This document shows positions 17,053-27,187 of a DNA stretch of 64,000 nucleotides, in pieces. The notes beneath the pieces were generated by a model. The model ran no database searches and was not told the origin of the DNA. It was given only the letters and a program-made list of their open reading frames with translations. The number at the start of each line of letters is the position of its first letter. Position 1 is the stretch's first letter. The position numbers and the translations under genes were made by a program. Origin of the DNA: Bacillus timonensis (GTDB lineage: Bacteria; Bacillota; Bacilli; Bacillales; Bacillaceae_L); the NCBI RefSeq assembly GCF_000285535.1, contig NZ_HE610989.1, positions 64,181 through 128,180 on the forward strand, read 5' to 3'.

Positions 17053-17079
17053 GTAAAAAAAGGGGGACAAGCCCCCTTA
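17053..17079 (-). terminator. Terminator of fhs
   Basis: Minus-strand GGGGG-CTTGT-CCCCC stem with T7 tail, 64 bases past the fhs stop. Confidence 0.85.
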
Positions 17080-17142
17080 AATCAAATGCAATTTATCCTT
17101 TATGCCAGCATGCCGCTGGGGATTAGTTCCAATGTAATAATG

Positions 17143-18831
17143 TTAAAACAACCCGACTGCTTTTCCATCTTCATTTACATCCATATTTAATGCAGATGGT
17201 TTTTTCGGTAGTCCAGGCATCGTCATAACTTCACCAGTTAAGGCAACAATAAAGCCTGCACCAATGGATGGTCGGAATTCACGAATGGTTATTGTGAAGT
17301 CGGTTGGTCTTCCAAGCAGAGTAGGGTCATCTGAAAGCGAGTATTGAGTTTTCGCCATACAAATTGGCAGGTTGCCCCAACCAAATTTCTCAAAATCACT
17401 TATTTGCTTTTTCGCCTTGGTTGAAAACTCAACATCTTTTGCTCCGTAGACTGTTTTCGCAATCGTTTTTACTTTTTCTTCAATAGAAGCCGATAAATCA
17501 TAAATCGGTGCAAAATGGTTTTCTCCTTTTTCAATCACATCTAGCACTTTCTTGGCAAGTTCCATTCCACCTTCGCCACCCTTTTCCCATACTTCGGTTA
17601 GGGCAACTGGATAGGAATGTTCTGCACACCAAGATTCAATTTTCTCAACTTCTTTTTCTGTATCTGTAACAAATCGATTGATTGCCACAACAAACGGCAA
17701 ACCAAACGCTTGAACAGTTTCAATGTGCTTTTGCAGGTTTTCTAAGCCCTTTTCTAAAGCCGCAACATTCTCTTCAGTTAGATGGTCCTTTTTGACGCCA
17801 CCATGCATTTTTAAAGCTCGATTTGTCGCCACAATGACAACAGCTTCTGGCTTTATCTCTGCGTACCTAGCTTTAATATCAAGGAATTTCTCGGCCCCGA
17901 GATCTGCCCCAAATCCGCCTTCTGTTAACACATAGTCAGCTAATTTCGACGCCATTTTTGTGGCAATGACACTATTACAACCATGAGCAATATTAGCAAA
18001 CGGGCCACCATGAATCAATGCAGGTGTGTGTTCAAGTGTTTGAACTAAATTAGGTTTAAGTGCATCTTTTAATAAGAGCGTAAGTGCACCCTCCGCTCCA
18101 AGGTCACTAGCAGTGACTGGTTGTTTATGTATATTATAGCCGACAACGATTTTCGAAAGTCTTTGTTTCAAATCTTGTATGTCCGTCGCTAGACAAAAAA
18201 TCGCCATAATTTCGGAAGCAACGGTAATATCAAAGCCATCTTCGCGCGGAATACCTTGTGTCGGTCCACCAAGCCCAACAACCACATTTCGGAGGGCACG
18301 GTCATTTAAATCAACAACCCGTTTCCACGTTACTCTTCTTACATCAATTTGAAGTTCATTTCCTTGGTGGATATGATTATCAATTAAAGCGGATAAAGTA
18401 TTATTCGCAGTCGTAATTGCATGGAAATCTCCGGTAAAATGGAGATTAATATCCTCCATCGGAATCACCTGTGAATAACCACCACCTGTTGCACCGCCCT
18501 TAATTCCCATTGTTGGTCCAAGAGATGGTTCTCTCATCGCAATCATCGCTTTTTTTCCAAGCTTGGCAAGTCCTTGTCCAAGTCCCACTGTAACCGTTGA
18601 TTTCCCTTCTCCCGCTGGAGTAGGATTAATAGACGTCACAAGAATCACTTTGCCGTCCTTTTTTTGTTGAAGACGCTTCATCACGTCCAAGGAAATTTTT
18701 GCTTTGTAATGACCATAGGGTTCCACTTCTTCATCAAGTAAATCAAGCTGTTCTACAATCTCCTTGATTGGCTTTAACTCAGCCTCTTGAGCAATTTCAA
18801 TATCAGACTTATACTTCGTTGATAATTCCAT
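17143..18831 (-). CDS. fhs: Formate-tetrahydrofolate ligase
   Basis: ATP-dependent synthesis of 10-formyl-THF from formate and THF, feeding purine synthesis and initiator-Met formylation. 562 residues, the normal family length. P-loop TPAGEGKST (71-79) and the downstream [20 protein letters not shown] segment are intact. The start at 18831 has GGGGG 8 bases upstream. It forms a single-gene unit divergent from metA. Confidence 0.96.
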   Translation of the reverse strand: MELSTKYKSDIEIAQEAELKPIKEIVEQLDLLDEEVEPYGHYKAKISLDVMKRLQQKKDGKVILVTSINPTPAGEGKSTVTVGLGQGLAKLGKKAMIAMREPSLGPTMGIKGGATGGGYSQVIPMEDINLHFTGDFHAITTANNTLSALIDNHIHQGNELQIDVRRVTWKRVVDLNDRALRNVVVGLGGPTQGIPREDGFDITVASEIMAIFCLATDIQDLKQRLSKIVVGYNIHKQPVTASDLGAEGALTLLLKDALKPNLVQTLEHTPALIHGGPFANIAHGCNSVIATKMASKLADYVLTEGGFGADLGAEKFLDIKARYAEIKPEAVVIVATNRALKMHGGVKKDHLTEENVAALEKGLENLQKHIETVQAFGLPFVVAINRFVTDTEKEVEKIESWCAEHSYPVALTEVWEKGGEGGMELAKKVLDVIEKGENHFAPIYDLSASIEEKVKTIAKTVYGAKDVEFSTKAKKQISDFEKFGWGNLPICMAKTQYSLSDDPTLLGRPTDFTITIREFRPSIGAGFIVALTGEVMTMPGLPKKPSALNMDVNEDGKAVGLF

Positions 18832-19031
18832 GCACATTTCCCCCAGACTCAATTAATTAAAACTTCCCTTATCATCTCTATCTTACCTTATCCGGTACCT
18901 GTGATAAAGGGAAACTTACCTTTCCATCTATATCCTTTATCACTTAAAACAAGTAAAGATTTTTTATTTGATATTCATGTGTGAATTGTTGTAAAATTTC
19001 AATTATACACAAGAAATAGGGGATGATAGGA

Positions 19032-19937
19032 TTGCCAATTAATATACCTCATGATTTACCTGCAAAAGAAGTGTTAGAATCAGAGAATATATTCGTGATG
19101 GATGAGGATCGCGCCTATAAACAGGACATTCGTCCACTTAATATACTAATCTTAAACATTATGCCTGAAAAAGTACGAACAGAAACTCAGCTCCTTCGAC
19201 TTCTAGGAAACTCCCCATTGCAGCTGAATATTACTCTTTTATTCCCTGAAACACATGTCGCAAAAAATACAGGAAGGAATCATCTCGATAAATTTTATAC
19301 AACCTTTTCTGAGATTAAGCACAGAAAGTTTGATGGAATGATCATTACAGGCGCACCAATTGAGCACCTTAGCTTTGAAGACGTGAATTATTGGGAAGAA
19401 CTCAAAGTAATCATGGAATGGACAAAAACCAATGTAACCTCCACCTTACATATTTGCTGGGGCGCACAAGCAGGACTCTATTATCATTATGGAGTCAAAA
19501 AATATCCTCTACCTGGAAAATGTACCGGTGTGTTTCATCACCGGTTAGTGAAAAAGGATATGAAACTTGTTCGCGGCTTTGATGATTTGTATTTTGTACC
19601 ACATTCACGTTTTACAGAGGTAAAACGTGAGGAAATTGAAAATACAGAAGGTTTATCATTACTATCTGTTTCCGATGTTGCAGGTGTTTGTCTAGTTGCC
19701 TCAGATGATGGAAAACATATTTTCTTAACCGGACACCCTGAATATGATGTTAATACATTAAAAGAGGAATACGAACGCGACCTTGCAAAAGGAAAGAAGA
19801 TCATTCCCGCTAATTATTTTCCAAATGATGATCCGGCGAATTCACCAGTACACAGTTGGAGATCACACTCATATCTTCTCTTTGCGAACTGGCTCAATTA
19901 TTATGTTTATCAAGAAACTCCTTATGATTGGGAATAG
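19032..19937 (+). CDS. metA: Homoserine O-acyltransferase (predicted acetyltransferase)
   Basis: Acylates homoserine as the first committed step of methionine synthesis. 301 residues from the TTG at 19032, matching B. subtilis MetA length; the ATG at 19023 is directly adjacent to GGGG and too close. Catalytic Cys142 (HICWGAQAG), His235 and Glu237 (TGHPEYD) are present. Residue 111 is Glu (GAPIEHL); in the characterised B. cereus enzyme Glu111 goes with acetyl-CoA rather than succinyl-CoA use, so acetylation is predicted. No S-box leader is seen upstream. Confidence 0.94.
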   Translation: MPINIPHDLPAKEVLESENIFVMDEDRAYKQDIRPLNILILNIMPEKVRTETQLLRLLGNSPLQLNITLLFPETHVAKNTGRNHLDKFYTTFSEIKHRKFDGMIITGAPIEHLSFEDVNYWEELKVIMEWTKTNVTSTLHICWGAQAGLYYHYGVKKYPLPGKCTGVFHHRLVKKDMKLVRGFDDLYFVPHSRFTEVKREEIENTEGLSLLSVSDVAGVCLVASDDGKHIFLTGHPEYDVNTLKEEYERDLAKGKKIIPANYFPNDDPANSPVHSWRSHSYLLFANWLNYYVYQETPYDWE

Positions 19938-19946
19938 ACGTTCGAC

Positions 19947-19981
19947 GAAGGTATCTCATAGACGAGATACCTTCTTTTTTA
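19947..19981. terminator. metA terminator, convergent with the methyltransferase gene
   Basis: 11-bp stem GAAGGTATCTC/GAGATACCTTC followed by T6 on the plus strand. It overlaps the last bases of the facing gene. Confidence 0.88.
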
Positions 19982-20659
19982 TTCCTTTTTTAAAATAGAC
20001 ACCCACATGAACGACAATGCTTGTTTAAGCTCTCTTGGAAGGCTTTTTGTCATCTCATTTTTCACAGCATTCTTATAAACTGGTTGGCCGTCAACGTCAC
20101 TCCAGCCGTTTTCCGAAACCAATTGTTCAAATTCCCATGGCATCATTGTATTTTGAATCACCTTTTCACCGTATAAACGAGGATATGCATGTTGGCGAGG
20201 TCCTGCAGTTGGTCCCAATAATCCAGCACAAAAAATACCACCAGGCTTTGTCACACGTTTAATTTCATTGATTGCTTGAAGAGGTTCCTCTGTCCACTCA
20301 ATAGAGTTAATCGCCATAACACCTGAAAACGTCTCCTCCTCAAAAGGGAGATTTGTCAAATCAGCTTGGATAAAGGATAGATCATCAGACTGACTACGTC
20401 TATTCGCCTTTTCAATCATTTCTGTTGAAATATCAGCTCCAACCACCTTAAAGCCGCGTTCAGAAAGTAAATATGACCCATATCCATCGCCACAACCTGC
20501 ATCTAAAATATACTTATTGTCCTCTACGTATTTTGAAAAAAACGGAATAATCTTCGAGCGGCTTCCGGAATTCCACATTGATTGACTTTGTTTGCTCCAA
20601 AAATCGGCACGTCCATCCCATTGTCTTTCCGCTTCGTTATGCCATTTGAAATCAGCCAT
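19979..20659 (-). CDS. Class I SAM-dependent methyltransferase
   Basis: 226 residues. SAM-binding motif ILDAGCGDGYG (51-61), followed by VVGADISTEMI and the post-II motif region; the fold is the Methyltransf_11 type. The substrate is unknown. The start at 20659 is supported by GAGGGTGAAGAGG. It is the last gene of a minus-strand TetR-SCP2-SDR-methyltransferase cluster, spaced 71 bp from the SDR gene, and ends at the metA terminator. Confidence 0.82.
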   Translation of the reverse strand: MADFKWHNEAERQWDGRADFWSKQSQSMWNSGSRSKIIPFFSKYVEDNKYILDAGCGDGYGSYLLSERGFKVVGADISTEMIEKANRRSQSDDLSFIQADLTNLPFEEETFSGVMAINSIEWTEEPLQAINEIKRVTKPGGIFCAGLLGPTAGPRQHAYPRLYGEKVIQNTMMPWEFEQLVSENGWSDVDGQPVYKNAVKNEMTKSLPRELKQALSFMWVSILKKE

Positions 20660-20730
20660 CCTCTTCACCCTCTCCAATATCTACCAATCATTATAGAAAA
20701 AAAACAATGAGAAACCAATCCCATTGTGAA

Positions 20731-21792
20731 TTACGTAATATGTATTTTTTTATCTTGGTCATGTCGATGTTGCTTATAATACGTTACGATGTTTCCAACA
20801 TAGTCCTTGAAATTAGGACAAGCCACTCCACCCTCTAGAAGCACTTTTTTCGCATCACTCGCATCATACTGCGCTCGGCATTTGAAATATTCGACCGCTT
20901 CCTTCTCCACCCCGAGGAATTTCCTAATGAAAGAAAATGATAATCCAAACTCTACTAGTTTAGGAGAAATCGTCCATGTAGGCTTCTTCCCTAGCAACTC
21001 CTCACAAATCATTCGATATAAATCACGTGCTTGATGTGGGTCCGGATCTGTTAGATGGAAAGTTTTTCCCTTTGCTGCTTCTGCTTCCGATAAATAAACC
21101 GTTGCATTGATAAGATAATCGTACGGTACAACATTAAATAAAACATCCCCCTTACCTAAATAAGGAATGCGCATAAAGCGAATTCGATCCAACATTCTCA
21201 TGATAAAATAAGGGCCATCAAACTTAGACGTTTCACCAGATTCAGTGTTTCCAACCGTAATACCAGGACGAATAATCGTGAAAGGAAAATTCTGAAGCTC
21301 ATGAACAAGAACCTCGGCCTTATATTTTGTTTCTTCATAATGATTTTTAAATTGCTGCCCCATCTGGAGTTCGTCTTCCTTAATAAGTCCTGTGCGGTGT
21401 CCAGACACATATGCCGTGCTAAAATACACATATCTCTCCAGAGGCTGTATCGTTTGAACAAACATATTTACATTTCTCGTTCCATCAACATTTACTTTTT
21501 CAGCAATCGGTTGTGGTACTGCCAAATCATATATGGCTGCTAAATGAAAAACATGGGTTAATTTCTCCCGCAGCTCTTCTCTATCTTCCTTTGAAAAACC
21601 AAGGGTTTCTTCCGTAATATCGCCTATTTTCACCTCAACATTATCTAACCCTTTTATTCGATCTGTGGCTACTCCAAATTGGCTTGGATGAACCAATAGT
21701 ACAAAATGTGCCCCTTCGTATTTTTCCATTAATGCATGTAATAGTCTTGTTGCTAAAAATCCTGGAAATCCTGTTATCAAGATATGTTTCAT
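20731..21792 (-). CDS. NAD(P)-dependent SDR / epimerase-type reductase (fatty acyl reductase-like fold)
   Basis: 353 residues of the extended SDR family (NAD_binding_4-like). Cofactor motif TGFPGFLA (7-14), Ser125 and the YxxxK pair Tyr152/Lys156 (YEETK) form the catalytic set. FDGPYFIMRMLDRIRF matches family members acting on acyl or NDP-sugar substrates. Clustering with an SCP2 lipid-carrier domain and a TetR regulator points to a lipid or acyl substrate (inference). The RBS region GAGGGGAGTGAGGGT precedes the ATG. Confidence 0.82.
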   Translation of the reverse strand: MKHILITGFPGFLATRLLHALMEKYEGAHFVLLVHPSQFGVATDRIKGLDNVEVKIGDITEETLGFSKEDREELREKLTHVFHLAAIYDLAVPQPIAEKVNVDGTRNVNMFVQTIQPLERYVYFSTAYVSGHRTGLIKEDELQMGQQFKNHYEETKYKAEVLVHELQNFPFTIIRPGITVGNTESGETSKFDGPYFIMRMLDRIRFMRIPYLGKGDVLFNVVPYDYLINATVYLSEAEAAKGKTFHLTDPDPHQARDLYRMICEELLGKKPTWTISPKLVEFGLSFSFIRKFLGVEKEAVEYFKCRAQYDASDAKKVLLEGGVACPNFKDYVGNIVTYYKQHRHDQDKKIHIT

Positions 21793-21840
21793 ACCCTCAC
21801 TCCCCTCAAAAATAATCTGGCTGAAATTAAACTAGTAATC

Positions 21841-22203
21841 TTATAAATATTCCTTCAAACTATATTCTCGTAAAAGTCCTTCTAATTTTATCGCTTTTCC
21901 GATATCACCTTTCACTTTTAATTTCCCTGTCATAAATGCAGCCGTTCCATTAAGTTTGCCTAGTAAAAACTGTCTAAAGTTTGCAAACGATAAAATCAAC
22001 GTACAATTTGCCCCTTCTGTACCTTCAGAAACGATTGCTTTACCTTCTGCTAACTGAAGTTGGTATATCCCTTCCTCATCTCCCGTGATATTGAATTGAT
22101 AAATGACATTTACTCCTTCAATCGGACCTGAATTTTGGTTAATAACCTTCTCAATCCTTTTCATCATTTCTGCTAGGGTATAATTTTCAATTCCATTTGT
22201 CAT
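21841..22203 (-). CDS. SCP2 sterol-binding domain protein
   Basis: 120-residue stand-alone SCP2 domain, a lipid-binding fold. Conserved features include GVNVIYQFNITG, CTLILSFANFRQFLLGKLN and AAFMTGKLKVKGDIGKAIKLEGLL. It probably binds or presents a hydrophobic ligand to the SDR encoded 48 bp downstream. RBS GGAGGG precedes the ATG. No export signal. Confidence 0.88.
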   Translation of the reverse strand: MTNGIENYTLAEMMKRIEKVINQNSGPIEGVNVIYQFNITGDEEGIYQLQLAEGKAIVSEGTEGANCTLILSFANFRQFLLGKLNGTAAFMTGKLKVKGDIGKAIKLEGLLREYSLKEYL

Positions 22204-22268
22204 TTAGACACCCTCCGATTTTTTCAATAAAAATGGCAGTACGATTTCGTATTCTATTTACAAAAAAC

Positions 22269-22877
22269 TCAGTCCTGCATTCCCAGATTGACAAATGCGG
22301 AAATTACAATACGGTTAAGTAAACGGGAAATCTCTTCAAAATTAGGTTTTTCATCATAATTATCAAAAAAGTTTTGCATAATGACTTCATTAATCGCACC
22401 AACCATCGCCTGAGCTACAATTTTCATTTCTTGTTGTGAAACGGTTGTTGGAAGTTCCGTTTCAACGGTTCTTAAGATAATAGTAGCAAATCCTTGGTGT
22501 GACCTCTGTCTTACTAATTCTACATTACGAGATACACCAACAGACTCAATTAATAGAATTTGAGCGACATCTCTATTTTCAAAGCAAATTTGGATATAGC
22601 GATTGATCCCGGCAAATGCTTTGTATGTTAGTCGATCTTCCTGCAAAATCGCTCGCTTTACTTCCTCAGTCATTTCATTGCCAAGCTGTTCAAACAAGGC
22701 AACCATAATATCCTCTTTACTTTTAAAAAACTGATAGAAGGTTGTTTTCGAAACTCTTGCCATTTCCACAATTTCAAGTACAGATGTCTTTTGATAGCCT
22801 GTATTAGTAAATAGCTTTAGTCCCGCATATAAAAGTTTATCTCTCGCTTCAATTGGCATTTCTTTCACAAATAACAA
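22269..22877 (-). CDS. TetR family transcriptional regulator
   Basis: 202 residues. N-terminal helix-turn-helix (TSVLEIVEMARVSKTTFYQF) followed by an all-helical ligand domain. First gene of the cluster with SCP2, SDR and methyltransferase, so it most likely autoregulates and controls them. Start is TTG 22877 with GGGGTGG 10 bases upstream; an ATG six codons in is the alternative. A candidate operator lies at 22896-22920. Confidence 0.86.
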   Translation of the reverse strand: MLFVKEMPIEARDKLLYAGLKLFTNTGYQKTSVLEIVEMARVSKTTFYQFFKSKEDIMVALFEQLGNEMTEEVKRAILQEDRLTYKAFAGINRYIQICFENRDVAQILLIESVGVSRNVELVRQRSHQGFATIILRTVETELPTTVSQQEMKIVAQAMVGAINEVIMQNFFDNYDEKPNFEEISRLLNRIVISAFVNLGMQD

Positions 22878-22895
22878 ATCGATTCATCCACCCCT

Positions 22896-22920
22896 AAAAT
22901 ACGTGTACGTATCAGTATTT
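22896..22920. promoter_or_regulatory. Candidate operator for the TetR-SCP2-SDR cluster
   Basis: Nested inverted repeats: TACGT-GT-ACGTA (22900-22911) inside AAATAC/GTATTT arms. On the minus strand a TTGTTG and TATAAA pair with 18-base spacing lies just upstream, so binding would block early transcription. Inferred only. Confidence 0.45.
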
Positions 22921-22975
22921 CTCTTCTAATTTTATATTCAAGTAGGATACAAATCAACAAAATTTTTGGAAAACT

Positions 22976-23007
22976 CAAAAAAGAAGAAAGGATGTTCCTT
23001 TCTTCTT
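22976..23007 (-). terminator. Terminator of topB
   Basis: 12-bp stem AAGAAGAAAGGA/TCCTTTCTTCTT, loop ACA, T-rich tail on the minus strand. Confidence 0.88.
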
Positions 23008-23011
23008 ACCA

Positions 23012-25192
23012 TCAATTCCCGTTGGGTATTTTTACTGGAAATTCAAATTCAATTTTCCCTGTTTGTTCATTCCATTTGAGATAGGCATCAAAGGTTTTGC
23101 TTTCTTTTTTAAAGCCTTTGATTAAATTCGTTTTATTACCTGAAAGTAGTTTTTGAACATTTGTTTTCGTAATCGTTTTACCTAAAATCTTACCTGAAAT
23201 CGTAAATTGGCAACCATTTGTTTTATAATTTGCACAACCATAAAATTTCCCTTTGTTTATGACATTACCTCCACATTTTTTGCATGTCCCAACAACTGTT
23301 CCGATTTCTTTTTTATTGTACGAGGTTTTTGGTGAACTCACATTTTCAATTTTTACATTCGAAAAATCCCAGTTCCCACTTTGCTCTTTCGCATCATCAA
23401 CGATTTTTTGAGAGAGCTTCTTTGTTTGTGTCATAAAAGACGCTGGTGAGGCCTGGCCTTGGCCTATTTCATGGAGGCGTTGCTCCCACTTTGCAGTCAT
23501 TTCGGGTGAAGCAAGGATTTTGTCACCAATCACATCTATTAAAAGAATTCCTTTATCCGTTGCAAATACTTGGTTTTTTTCAACGTTAATATAATTCCGC
23601 TGTTTCAGCATCGTGATGATACCTGCTCTTGTTGCCTCAGTACCAAGTCCTTCCGTTTTTGCAAGAATTTTCTCAAGTTCATCATTCTCAATATGCTTGC
23701 CAGCCGTTTTCATTAAGGTGATAAGTTGCCCCTCAGTATAGCGCTTTGGTGGCTGTGTTTTCCCCTCTTTGGTATAGCTCTTTTCAACAACTCCTGTTTC
23801 TCCTTTTTCTAGTGGAGGTAGGATGACATCATCATCTTTTGTATCCTCCTGAAAGAGAACCTTTCTCCATCCCTCTTGAAGCTTCACTTTACCTTTAGTT
23901 ATGAATTCAGCACGCTTATCAACAAGTGTTTTCACAGTGGTATAGTTAAAAATAGCTGGCTTGTAATGCGCTGCAATCAAGCGTTTCACAAGCAGGTCAT
24001 AAATTTTCTTTTCATCACCTGATAGCTTAGTAGGATTTGGTACCTGCTCGGTAGGAATTATGGCATAGTGATCTGTTACCTTTTTTTCATTCACATAGCG
24101 AGAATTATTGTAAATGGATGTAATTGGTGTTGGAAAATAAGCTTTATATTCTTCAAGTTTCTCAAGTTTTGAAAAAATATCAGGGATTGTCTGTGCTTCA
24201 CCTTTTGTTATATAGCTCGAATCAGAACGCGGATATGAAATAATTCCTTTTGTATAAAGGCTTTGTGCAACATCTAATGTCTTCTTCGGTGAAAATTTAA
24301 AAGCTTTGTTTGCCGTAGCTTGAAGGCTTGATAAATTAAACAATAATGGTGGCTGGTATTCTTTCTTTTCGGTTTCCACTTCCGCAATTTCAGCAGGCTT
24401 GTCCTGACAAAATGCTGCAATTTTCTCTGCCATTTCCTTTGACGAAAGTCGCGATTCCTGATCTTTCATCCATTTTCCCTCAAATTGTTTTCCGTTGATT
24501 TGGAAACTAGCAAAAACCTCCCAAAATGCTTCTGATTTAAAATTCGCGATTTCTTTTTCACGCTTTACAATCAGAGCCAAGGTTGGGGTTTGGACCCTAC
24601 CGGCCGAAAACACATCAGAAATCCCTTTTTGCTTTAACAATAATGTGTATACTCTTGAAGCATTCATGCCAACAATCCAGTCCGCACAAGCACGTGCTTT
24701 CGCTTCATAATAAAGATTCCTTGTGTCATGCTCCATTAGTAAATTCTGAAACCCATCCTTTACTGCTTTTTCAGTTAAAGATGATATCCATAAGCGTTTT
24801 AAAGGTTTTGATACCTTGGACATCTCAATAATGTTTCGAATAATAAGTTCACCTTCACGCCCTGCATCACCCGCATGAATGATTTCTGTTACTTCTGGTT
24901 TTCGAAGTAGATTTTTTATAATCGTAAACTGCTTTGATTTTGACCTCATGACCCGATATAAGAAATGGTCTGGAATGATTGGGAGGGTTTCAATTTTCCA
25001 TTTTTTCCATGTGGGATTATATTCTTCTGGGGGTAGCAACTCACATATATGGCCAACAGCCCAAGTAAAATAAGCTCCCTTTGGAAACAGCGGATTTGGT
25101 GCGACTTCAATAAACCCTTGGGCTTTCTTACTCTTAAAGGGAGCTGCAAGCTTCATTGCTTGGTCCGGTTTTTCCGCGATTATTACTTTCAT
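23012..25192 (-). CDS. topB: DNA topoisomerase III
   Basis: Type IA topoisomerase that decatenates and relaxes DNA through a transient single-strand break. 726 residues, the B. subtilis TopB length. TOPRIM motifs EKPD (7-10) and DAGREGE (109-115), active-site Tyr in ISYPRSDSSYI (about residue 320), and a C-terminal Cys-rich zinc ribbon (CKKCGG..GCANYKTNGC). RBS AGAGGATC precedes the ATG. Appears monocistronic with its own terminator. Confidence 0.95.
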   Translation of the reverse strand: MKVIIAEKPDQAMKLAAPFKSKKAQGFIEVAPNPLFPKGAYFTWAVGHICELLPPEEYNPTWKKWKIETLPIIPDHFLYRVMRSKSKQFTIIKNLLRKPEVTEIIHAGDAGREGELIIRNIIEMSKVSKPLKRLWISSLTEKAVKDGFQNLLMEHDTRNLYYEAKARACADWIVGMNASRVYTLLLKQKGISDVFSAGRVQTPTLALIVKREKEIANFKSEAFWEVFASFQINGKQFEGKWMKDQESRLSSKEMAEKIAAFCQDKPAEIAEVETEKKEYQPPLLFNLSSLQATANKAFKFSPKKTLDVAQSLYTKGIISYPRSDSSYITKGEAQTIPDIFSKLEKLEEYKAYFPTPITSIYNNSRYVNEKKVTDHYAIIPTEQVPNPTKLSGDEKKIYDLLVKRLIAAHYKPAIFNYTTVKTLVDKRAEFITKGKVKLQEGWRKVLFQEDTKDDDVILPPLEKGETGVVEKSYTKEGKTQPPKRYTEGQLITLMKTAGKHIENDELEKILAKTEGLGTEATRAGIITMLKQRNYINVEKNQVFATDKGILLIDVIGDKILASPEMTAKWEQRLHEIGQGQASPASFMTQTKKLSQKIVDDAKEQSGNWDFSNVKIENVSSPKTSYNKKEIGTVVGTCKKCGGNVINKGKFYGCANYKTNGCQFTISGKILGKTITKTNVQKLLSGNKTNLIKGFKKESKTFDAYLKWNEQTGKIEFEFPVKIPNGN

Positions 25193-25316
25193 CTTGATCC
25201 TCTTTTCAATAGCACTACTTCATTTATTCTATCAAAACTTTATTGTTTATTGAAATATTGATTTTGGTGGGAGAAATTGGAGTTTAGTTGAAGATTAGTA
25301 GGTGCTAAGGAACCAT

Positions 25317-25595
25317 TCAAGATGGTTTCTTAGCATTCATTCCGAAATATAATTTCGTGTGGTCCACAATATGGTGGATGGAAATGACTGTTAATTCACC
25401 GTGCTGCACTGTACCAACGGCTAGACGGCCTTCATCATCTTCCACAATAAAGGAGCTACCATGTTCAGTACCCATAAGTTCGTCACAAATGGAGATGATT
25501 TTTTGATACAAATAATCCTTATTCACCTTCATATTTTTTATATGCGAGGTAAACCTGATAATAATTTCGGTTCCATGATAATTGTATCTGAACAT
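25317..25595 (-). CDS. Hypothetical protein, 92 residues
   Basis: Not recognised. Begins MFRYNYHGTEIIIRFTSH and contains HGSSFIVEDDEGRLAVG; no signal or membrane segment. The start at 25595 has GGGGG 7-8 bases upstream; the RBS sits just past the HD-GYP stop, so the two genes are an operon. It may be an accessory to the signalling protein (inference). Confidence 0.65.
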   Translation of the reverse strand: MFRYNYHGTEIIIRFTSHIKNMKVNKDYLYQKIISICDELMGTEHGSSFIVEDDEGRLAVGTVQHGELTVISIHHIVDHTKLYFGMNAKKPS

Positions 25596-25615
25596 TGTAA
25601 CAGCCCCCATCAAAT

Positions 25616-26569
25616 TTAATCGGATAAGACTCTTTCAATTTGAATTGATTTTTGAACAGATAAATCGATAATTGTATTGGAAACCTCAATTAACGGATTT
25701 AATAAATCATATGGATTGATGAATTTAATAATTCCAATTCTACCGTCTGTCAACAAAACCTGGTGGCCAATTAAAGCATTCATTATTTGCTGTAAAAAGG
25801 GCATTAAAATGGTCGGATCAAGCTTTCCAAACATATCTTCATTCATCTGCCTGATTACTTGGTAGAATGGTGTTGCATCATGATAAACTCGGTTGGATGA
25901 CATAGCGTGAAAGACATCTGCTACAGCCACAATTTTTGAAAAATAACTTATTTTTGATCCGGTTAAACCAAAGGGATATCCCTTCCCATCCTCCCTTTCA
26001 TGATGTTGGAGAGCAACAAGGCTAATTTTATGACCAATTCCTTCCGTGTTCTTTAAAATTTCATAACCATAAACGGTATGCTTTTTCACAGTATCATACT
26101 CTGCTTGTGTTAACCTACCCGGTTTATTTAATATCTCTGTAGGGATTTTCGTTTTACCAATGTCATGTAGGGTCGCAGCAATGGTGAGTGCTGTTAAATC
26201 CTCTTCAGACAGCGATAGCCATTTGCCTAGTAATGTCGCTATCACACCAACCCCGATGTTATGTCGATATGTATAATCATCTGCAGATTGAAGCTGATAA
26301 AACAAATGAAAAAATTGTGGGATTTCGGACGCTGTTTGGATAATTGGAATGATGGTTTTTTTAATCTCGATAAGTGGCAGCTTTTCGTGTCGTTTAACGA
26401 AATAAAAAATATCTTCAACTTGATCAATCGCTTCTTCAAGTATCCCATTAATCAATGAAACAGCTGGTTTACTAGAATGCCCAACGTCGTAAGCGTTATC
26501 AAGTTGATTGATGATACTATCAAGTTCATCTGGCTGAATCACAGTGATTTTTCTTTGATCGTTCTTCAT
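25616..26569 (-). CDS. HD-GYP domain protein (putative cyclic-di-GMP phosphodiesterase)
   Basis: 317 residues. The C-terminal two thirds is an HD-GYP domain: HN at 103-104, HDIGK (135-139), H164, and HHEREDGKGYP (189-199), retaining the GYP signature. Such enzymes hydrolyse cyclic di-GMP or related dinucleotides. The N-terminal 95 residues show no known sensor domain and there is no membrane anchor, so it is cytoplasmic. RBS GGGGAG precedes the ATG. Divergent from cspD. Confidence 0.86.
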   Translation of the reverse strand: MKNDQRKITVIQPDELDSIINQLDNAYDVGHSSKPAVSLINGILEEAIDQVEDIFYFVKRHEKLPLIEIKKTIIPIIQTASEIPQFFHLFYQLQSADDYTYRHNIGVGVIATLLGKWLSLSEEDLTALTIAATLHDIGKTKIPTEILNKPGRLTQAEYDTVKKHTVYGYEILKNTEGIGHKISLVALQHHEREDGKGYPFGLTGSKISYFSKIVAVADVFHAMSSNRVYHDATPFYQVIRQMNEDMFGKLDPTILMPFLQQIMNALIGHQVLLTDGRIGIIKFINPYDLLNPLIEVSNTIIDLSVQKSIQIERVLSD

Positions 26570-26730
26570 TATGTATGACTCCCCACTAAATCCTTGTTTC
26601 TCTAATTATATCAAAAAATGGAATTTCCACAATAATTAGTTGAATATACAAAAATATCGTACAATTATTCTATCTTTATTCTTTTTTGTCACATTTTTTT
26701 CCAAGAATGCGTAAAAAACCCTTTATTCCC

Positions 26731-26759
26731 TTGACTTAACACGATTTAGGTTGTATATT
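26731..26759 (+). promoter_or_regulatory. cspD promoter with long leader
   Basis: TTGACT, 17-base spacer, TATATT. The predicted leader of about 130 bases before the AUG is typical of cold-shock mRNAs; it includes a GCAC-GGTT-GTGC hairpin (26860-26871) a few bases before the RBS. Confidence 0.75.
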
Positions 26760-26895
26760 AAAATCATCATTTAGCTAGAAGTTTTGTATTTCTTTTTTAT
26801 AATATTATTATTTTCAAAGATACATAAATGATTGGCTATTTGATAAAAATTTTCACGATGCACGGTTGTGCCGAAGGTTTAGGAGGAAAAGCATA

Positions 26896-27096
26896 ATGCA
26901 AAACGGTAAAGTAAAATGGTTTAACAACGAAAAAGGTTTTGGCTTCATCGAAGTTGAAGGCGGAGACGATGTATTTGTACACTTCACAGCTATCCAAGGT
27001 GAAGGTTACAAATCTCTAGAAGAAGGTCAAGAAGTTTCTTTCGAAGTTGTTGAAGGAAATCGTGGACCTCAAGCTGCTAACGTTGTAAAACTATAA
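26896..27096 (+). CDS. cspD: Cold shock protein CspD
   Basis: 66-residue single-stranded nucleic-acid chaperone. RNP1 (KGFGFIEV) and RNP2 (VFVHF) aromatic motifs are intact, and the sequence is nearly that of B. subtilis CspD. Start at 26896 behind TTAGGAGG; an upstream in-frame ATG lies inside the leader. Ends at a strong terminator. A second csp gene lies at 58477. Confidence 0.95.
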   Translation: MQNGKVKWFNNEKGFGFIEVEGGDDVFVHFTAIQGEGYKSLEEGQEVSFEVVEGNRGPQAANVVKL

Positions 27097-27123
27097 ATCT
27101 TACATTTTAAAAAATGTGAAACC

Positions 27124-27150
27124 AAGGCTGATTTTTTATCAGCCTTTTTT
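27124..27150 (+). terminator. Terminator of cspD
   Basis: Stem AAGGCTGA/TCAGCCTT with T-rich loop and T6 tail. A second hairpin GGCTCC/GGAGCC follows at 27153-27176. Confidence 0.88.
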
Positions 27151-27187
27151 ATGGCTCCTTTTCAAATAAAGGAGCCCTTTTGATTTG

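Noticed and set aside
17034-17070. Upstream extension of the 170-residue gene
   Set aside because: The extension starts inside the fhs terminator hairpin; ATG 17034 has the good RBS.
18853-19031. S-box (SAM) riboswitch before metA
   Set aside because: No S-box core sequences or terminator-antiterminator pair; the leader is short.
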